A stretch of DNA of 64,000 nt, from positions 1,054,001 through 1,118,000 of the forward strand of contig NZ_CP059570.1 of the NCBI RefSeq assembly GCF_014055005.1, in the 5' to 3' direction. The notes below the pieces were generated by a model. The model made no database searches, was not told where the DNA came from, and saw only the letters and a program-made list of their open reading frames with translations. A program made the translations under genes and the position numbers. This document shows positions 60,202 through 64,000 of this stretch, piece by piece (position 1 is the stretch's first letter; the number at the start of each line of letters is the position of its first letter). This DNA is from Neisseria dentiae. GTDB taxonomy: Bacteria; Pseudomonadota; Gammaproteobacteria; Burkholderiales; Neisseriaceae.

Positions 60202-61348
60202 CTTGCAAACCTTTTACTAATGCTTCGATATGCCGGGTTTCGTGGGCGGCGCTGAGGGTGATGCGCAGCTGCGCCCGCCCTGCCGGCACGGTGGGCGGGC
60301 GGATGGCCGGCACATATAAACCTCGGCTGCGCAATGCTTCGGCGGCGGCTAATGCACTTTCGTTGCTGCCGCACACAAACGGCTGGATAGCGGTTTCAGA
60401 CGGCAGTAGGCGTTCTGCCAAACCGCCCTGCGCCAAGGCCGTCTGAAAAAAACGGATATGCCGTTGCAGCTTGGCGCGCAAATCGTCGGCAGCTTGAATG
60501 CGCCCGATGGCGGCGGATAAGGCGGCGGCCTGCGCGGGCGGAAAGGCGGTGCTGTAAACCAGGTGGCGGGCGAATTGAACGAGATATTCGGCCACGGTGT
60601 GGCTGCACAATACCGCCGCACCCATCAGCCCGGCGGCTTTGCCGAAAGTTACCACCAGAATATCGGGCTGTTCGCCCGCTTCCGCCGCGCTGCCCCGCCC
60701 CTGCGGGCCGCACACGCCGAAGCCGTGGGCATCGTCGATCAGCAGCCAGGCACCGTATCGGCGGCACAGGGTTTTCAGACGGCCTATGTCGGCCTTGTCG
60801 CCGTCCATGCTGAACACGCCTTCGCTTGCCACCAGCACGCGCCTGCCCTGTGCGGCGGCCAACTGCTGCTCCAGCACTTCGTAGCGTTGGTGGGCGAAAC
60901 GGCGGTAAACGGCGGGGGAAAGGGCGGCGGCCTCCTGCATCGAGGCGTGGCAGAATTTGTCGGCCAGCAACACATCATCTTTGCCCAACAGGCCGAGCAG
61001 CACGGCCTGATTGGCGGCATAACCGCTGGGAAACAGCAAGGCGCGTTCGTAACCGAGCCAGCCGGCAAGCTGCGTTTCCAAATATTCGTGGGCATCGGTG
61101 TGGCCGCAAACCAACGGCGAGCCGCCGCTGCCGCAGCCGTAATCCGCCAGCGCCTGCTGCCAGGCGGCAATCACGGCGGCATCGCGGCTGAGGCCGAGAT
61201 AATCGTTGCCCGCAAAGTTCAGATAACGCACGCCGCCGCTCTCCAGATAAGGCGGCGGCGTGCCGGCGCGGCGCACGGTGCGGCGGCGGTAGGCCTGCGC
61301 TTGCGCGCGCGCTGCCAATGCGGCTTGCAGGTGAGTGTTCCAGTTCAT
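60191..61348 (-). CDS. bioF: 8-amino-7-oxononanoate synthase
   Basis: PLP enzyme joining pimeloyl-ACP and alanine in biotin synthesis. 385 residues from the ATG at 61348 (a TTG three codons earlier is possible; neither has a strong ribosome site). It shows RYLNFAGNDYLGLSRDAAVI, GSGGSPLVCGHTDAHEYLE, the PLP aspartate in LLIDDAHGFGVCG, and the PLP-binding lysine in VVTFGKAAGLMGA. A DUS in frame lies within the C-terminal part. Overlaps bioC. Confidence 0.95.
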   Translation of the reverse strand: MNWNTHLQAALAARAQAQAYRRRTVRRAGTPPPYLESGGVRYLNFAGNDYLGLSRDAAVIAAWQQALADYGCGSGGSPLVCGHTDAHEYLETQLAGWLGYERALLFPSGYAANQAVLLGLLGKDDVLLADKFCHASMQEAAALSPAVYRRFAHQRYEVLEQQLAAAQGRRVLVASEGVFSMDGDKADIGRLKTLCRRYGAWLLIDDAHGFGVCGPQGRGSAAEAGEQPDILVVTFGKAAGLMGAAVLCSHTVAEYLVQFARHLVYSTAFPPAQAAALSAAIGRIQAADDLRAKLQRHIRFFQTALAQGGLAERLLPSETAIQPFVCGSNESALAAAEALRSRGLYVPAIRPPTVPAGRAQLRITLSAAHETRHIEALVKGLQDAV

Positions 61349-61495
61349 TGCGGGCAAACGTTGCGGGCGGTTTTAAAGCGGCAAAGTGTGTAATGTTTCA
61401 GACGGCCTGTCAATTGCAAATCCGCCCGAAACGAGGCTTTTTTTGTTACACTACACGCCGCATTTTCAGACGGCCGGTCCGATGGGGTAAAGGCC

Positions 61496-61656
61496 GAGAC
61501 CTTTGCAAAACCCCCGGATGTGGATGCAGTTCAAGGCGTAGCAGCGCAGCGAGCGCAGACATATCAGATAGATAGGCAAGCGAGCGAGCAGTACCCTAAA
61601 GGGCATAAACGCACAACGCAGAAATGCGCCGCAGATGGGGTTTTTGCAAAGGTCTC
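61496..61656. repeat. GAGACC-ended element with a different core (copy L)
   Basis: 161 bp. Ends GAGACCTTTGCAAAACCCC (61496-61514) and GGGGTTTTTGCAAAGGTCTC (61637-61656). The core has no dRS3 or ACTCGGG units; it reads GGCGTAGCAGCGCAGCGAGC and AGATAGATAGGCAAGCGAGC, non-palindromic and weakly reminiscent of a Correia core. It fills the bioF-norM gap. Confidence 0.85.
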
Positions 61657-61725
61657 AGGCCGTCTGAAAACTTTAACAACGCTTAAAATTTCCGGCCACG
61701 CCCTGCCCTATACACAACCGAACCT

Positions 61726-63105
61726 ATGCTTCTCGATTTAAACCGCTATTCTTTTCCCGTTTTCAACAAAGAAATCAAAAAACTCTCCCTGCTGGCCCTG
61801 CCCATGCTGCTGGCGCAGGTGGCGCAGGTGGGCATCGGTTTCGTCGATACGGTGATGGCCGGCGGTGCGGGTAAAGACGACTTGGCGGCGGTGGCGTTGG
61901 GCAGCAGCGCATTTGCCACCGTGTATATCACCTTTTTGGGGGTGATGACGGCACTCAACCCGATGATCGCCCATCTGTTCGGCGCGGGCAAAACCGCCGA
62001 AGTGGGCGAAACGGGGCGGCAGGGCATCTGGTTCGGCATCATGCTGGGGGTTATCGGCATGCTGCTGCTGTGGGCGGCGGTGCCGCTGTTCCAGCATTTT
62101 CTGAGCCTGAGCGACAAGGTGGAGCGGATGATGGGGCATTATCTGCTGTTTGTGGGCTTGGCCATGCCTGCCGCGATGGTGCACCGCGCCCTGCACGCTT
62201 ATGCTTCCAGCCTCAACCGCCCGCGCGCGATTATGGTGGTGAGTTTTTTGGCGTTTCTGCTGAATATTCCGCTCAACTATATGTTTGTGTACGGCAAATT
62301 CGGTATGCCGGCGTTGGGCGGCGCGGGCTGCGGCTTGGCCACGGCGCTGGTGTTTTGGTTTAATGCAGCGGTGTTGTGGCTTTATGTGGCCAAACAGCCT
62401 TATTTCCGCAGCTTCGGTTTAACCGCCCGTTTCAGCCGCCCCAATGCCGGCGCTTTCGGCAGAATCTGGAAACTGGGCGCGCCCATCGGTTTGTCGTTTT
62501 TTCTCGAGGCGAGCCTGTTTTCGTTTATCGTGTTTCTGATTGCCCCGTTGGGCGAAGACTATATCGCCGCGCAGCAGGTGGTGATCAGCCTCACCGGCGT
62601 GATTTATATGATTCCGCAAAGCGTGGGCGCGGCGGGCACGGTGCGGGTGGGTTATTCGCTCGGGCGCGGCGAATATGCGCGGGCGCGTTATATTTCGGGC
62701 GTGTCGCTGGTGTTGGGTTTGGTGCTGGCCGTGCTGACCGCCGTGCTGCTGGTGCTGCTGCGCTACCCGCTGGCGGGTATGTACACCGATGATGCCGCCG
62801 TGTTGGGCATTGCTGCCGCCGTGCTGCTGTTTGCGGCGGTGTTCCAGCTTGCCGACAGCACCCAATGCGTGGCTTCTTATGCGCTGCGCGGCTATAAAAT
62901 GACCAAAGTGCCCATGCTGATACACGCGCTGGCGTTTTGGGGCTTCGGCCTGCTGCCCGGCTATGCGCTTGCCTACGGCTTGGATATGGGCATTTATGGT
63001 TTCTGGACGGCGCTGGTGCTGTCGCTTTCGGTGGCGGCGGTGCTGCTGGTTTGGTATTTGGAATGGTGCAGCCGCAGAGAAGCGGCGCGCAAAAGGATGT
63101 TGTGA
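61726..63105 (+). CDS. norM: MATE-family multidrug efflux pump NorM
   Basis: A 459-residue, 12-helix sodium/proton-driven exporter of cationic drugs. It reads LLALPMLLAQVAQVGIGFVD, TVMAGGAGKDDLAAVALGSS and YASSLNRPRAIMVVSFLAFL, closely matching neisserial NorM. The second half has YMIPQSVGAAGTVRVGYSLG and YALRGYKMTKVPML. Substrate-relevant acidic residues in the N-lobe (VDTVMAGG) are kept. Stop codon overlaps the murB start (TGATG form). Confidence 0.95.
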   Translation: MLLDLNRYSFPVFNKEIKKLSLLALPMLLAQVAQVGIGFVDTVMAGGAGKDDLAAVALGSSAFATVYITFLGVMTALNPMIAHLFGAGKTAEVGETGRQGIWFGIMLGVIGMLLLWAAVPLFQHFLSLSDKVERMMGHYLLFVGLAMPAAMVHRALHAYASSLNRPRAIMVVSFLAFLLNIPLNYMFVYGKFGMPALGGAGCGLATALVFWFNAAVLWLYVAKQPYFRSFGLTARFSRPNAGAFGRIWKLGAPIGLSFFLEASLFSFIVFLIAPLGEDYIAAQQVVISLTGVIYMIPQSVGAAGTVRVGYSLGRGEYARARYISGVSLVLGLVLAVLTAVLLVLLRYPLAGMYTDDAAVLGIAAAVLLFAAVFQLADSTQCVASYALRGYKMTKVPMLIHALAFWGFGLLPGYALAYGLDMGIYGFWTALVLSLSVAAVLLVWYLEWCSRREAARKRML

Positions 63106-64000
63106 TGCAAGTGATGCACGATGTGGATTTAACCCCGCTCAACACGTTCGGCCTCAAAGCCCGCGCGCGTGATTTTGCGGTGCTGGAACATGAAAACGAC
63201 CTATACGAAATCGTGAAACTGCCCGCATTTGACCGCGAAAGCGTGCTGTGGCTGGGCGGCGGCAGCAATATTCTGCTGATGCGTGATTATCAAGGTTTGG
63301 TAGTTCATGTAAAAAACAAGGGAATCCGCGAACTTTCCCGTTCAGACGGCCTCGTTTATATAGAAGCGCAGGCGGGCGAAGTGTGGCACGATTTCGTGCT
63401 GCACACGCTCGAAGCGGGCTTGAGCGGGCTGGAAAACCTGAGCCTGATTCCCGGCAGCGTGGGCGCGTCGCCCGTGCAGAACATCGGTGCCTACGGCGTG
63501 GAAGTGAAAGACGTGATACACAGCGTGCGCTGCTTCGATTTGGATACCCGCACGTTTGTTACGCTTAATAACGCCGACTGCCGCTTTTCCTACCGCGAAA
63601 GCCTGTTCAAACAAGCGGGCAAAGGGCGGTATGTGATTACCGCCGTGGTGTTCGCCCTAAGCGAAACCTTCCGCCCCAATGTGCGCTACGGCGACTTGGC
63701 CGCAGTGGTGGAACAAGCCTGCGCGGGGCGTAAAATCACGGCTAAAGACGTGTCCGACGCCGTGTGCTTTATCCGCTCGGGCAAACTGCCCGACCCCGCA
63801 ACGCTGGGCAATGTGGGCAGCTTTTTCAAAAACCCCGTGGTAGATGCAGAAACGGCGCAGAAACTGCTGGCGCAGCACCCCGCCATGCCGCACTACCCGC
63901 AGGCCGACGGCTCCGTCAAGCTGGCCGCAGGCTGGCTGATCGACCGCTGCAACCTCAAAGGGTTCCAAATCGGCGGCGCGGCCGTTCACAACAAACAGGC
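63105..64000 (+). CDS. murB: UDP-N-acetylenolpyruvoylglucosamine reductase, 3' end outside window
   Basis: Peptidoglycan precursor enzyme (FAD-dependent). From the ATG overlapping the norM stop it reads VDLTPLNTFGLKARARDF, WLGGGSNILL (FAD phosphate loop), LSLIPGSVGASPVQNIGAYG and GNVGSFFKNPVV with the catalytic Ser. About 298 codons are present; E. coli MurB has 342, so roughly 45 residues including the final Glu motif are beyond position 64000. The AAAAGGATG inside the norM end provides the ribosome site, so the two genes are coupled. Confidence 0.96.
   Translation, partial: MQVMHDVDLTPLNTFGLKARARDFAVLEHENDLYEIVKLPAFDRESVLWLGGGSNILLMRDYQGLVVHVKNKGIRELSRSDGLVYIEAQAGEVWHDFVLHTLEAGLSGLENLSLIPGSVGASPVQNIGAYGVEVKDVIHSVRCFDLDTRTFVTLNNADCRFSYRESLFKQAGKGRYVITAVVFALSETFRPNVRYGDLAAVVEQACAGRKITAKDVSDAVCFIRSGKLPDPATLGNVGSFFKNPVVDAETAQKLLAQHPAMPHYPQADGSVKLAAGWLIDRCNLKGFQIGGAAVHNKQ

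Overview
This 64 kb window comes from a member of the Neisseriaceae, most likely a commensal Neisseria. The 10-mer GCCGTCTGAA is repeated throughout, mostly as AGGCCGTCTGAA (the AG form of the DNA uptake sequence, DUS), both singly and as inverted pairs that form transcription terminators. Gene content agrees: a lipid-anchored azurin, a pilH-I-J-K-L/X minor pilin cluster beside dnaB, rpsF-priB-rpsR-rplI, a NorM efflux pump, butanediol dehydrogenase, a Correia-type element, dRS3 repeats and an IS1016-like relic. The AG-DUS dialect, the sucrose phosphorylase and the missing bioG argue against N. meningitidis or N. gonorrhoeae. I saw no rRNA or tRNA genes, CRISPR array or prophage.

Layout. 1-4.3 kb: azurin (cut by the window edge), a small membrane protein, a methyltransferase, Hfq, a small lipoprotein and a zinc alcohol dehydrogenase. 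4.4-8.4 kb: gshA divergent from leuC, an entericidin-like lipoprotein and leuD. 8.4-14 kb: repeats, then five minor pilin genes and dnaB, all on the minus strand. 14-25.3 kb: ppa, rpe, a Spy/CpxP-like protein, argB, a periplasmic cyclophilin, a complete glutamate/aspartate-type ABC transporter (gltI-J-K-L), a YceI protein, the rpsF-priB-rpsR-rplI operon and hslR. 25.5-31.9 kb: accA, pnuC-ribBA, a decayed insertion sequence with an orphan gene fragment, butanediol dehydrogenase and a universal stress protein. 32-38.4 kb: tcdA-scpA, phoU, pstS, ackA and a 2Fe-2S flavin reductase. 38.9-49.4 kb: an Asp/Asn/Arg-rich lipoprotein, an AT-rich unknown gene, alaS, rlmJ, a phosphohexomutase, a DUF455 protein, lolA and mutL. 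49.6-56.1 kb: a CdsA-like / PlsC-like / CDP-alcohol transferase lipid cluster, nth, sdaA and an IS3-family element. 56.2-64 kb: sulfate-binding protein, sucrose phosphorylase, bioF-bioC, norM and murB (cut by the window edge).

Most genes are housekeeping. The unusual material is between genes: about a dozen 120-210 bp palindromic elements, many sharing the ends GAGACCTTTGCAAAA...TTTTGCAAAGGTCTC but carrying at least three different cores (paired dRS3, paired ACTCGGGTCAAGCCCGAGT, and a third unrelated core). They look like non-autonomous modular elements. The best candidates for new biology are this repeat system, the unrecognised AT-rich gene at 39.5-40.0 kb, the acidic low-complexity lipoprotein at 38.9 kb, the extra phospholipid-synthesis cluster at 49.6-52.2 kb and the lipoprotein-plus-terminator module between leuC and leuD. 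No clear multi-gene defence or mobile system was found.
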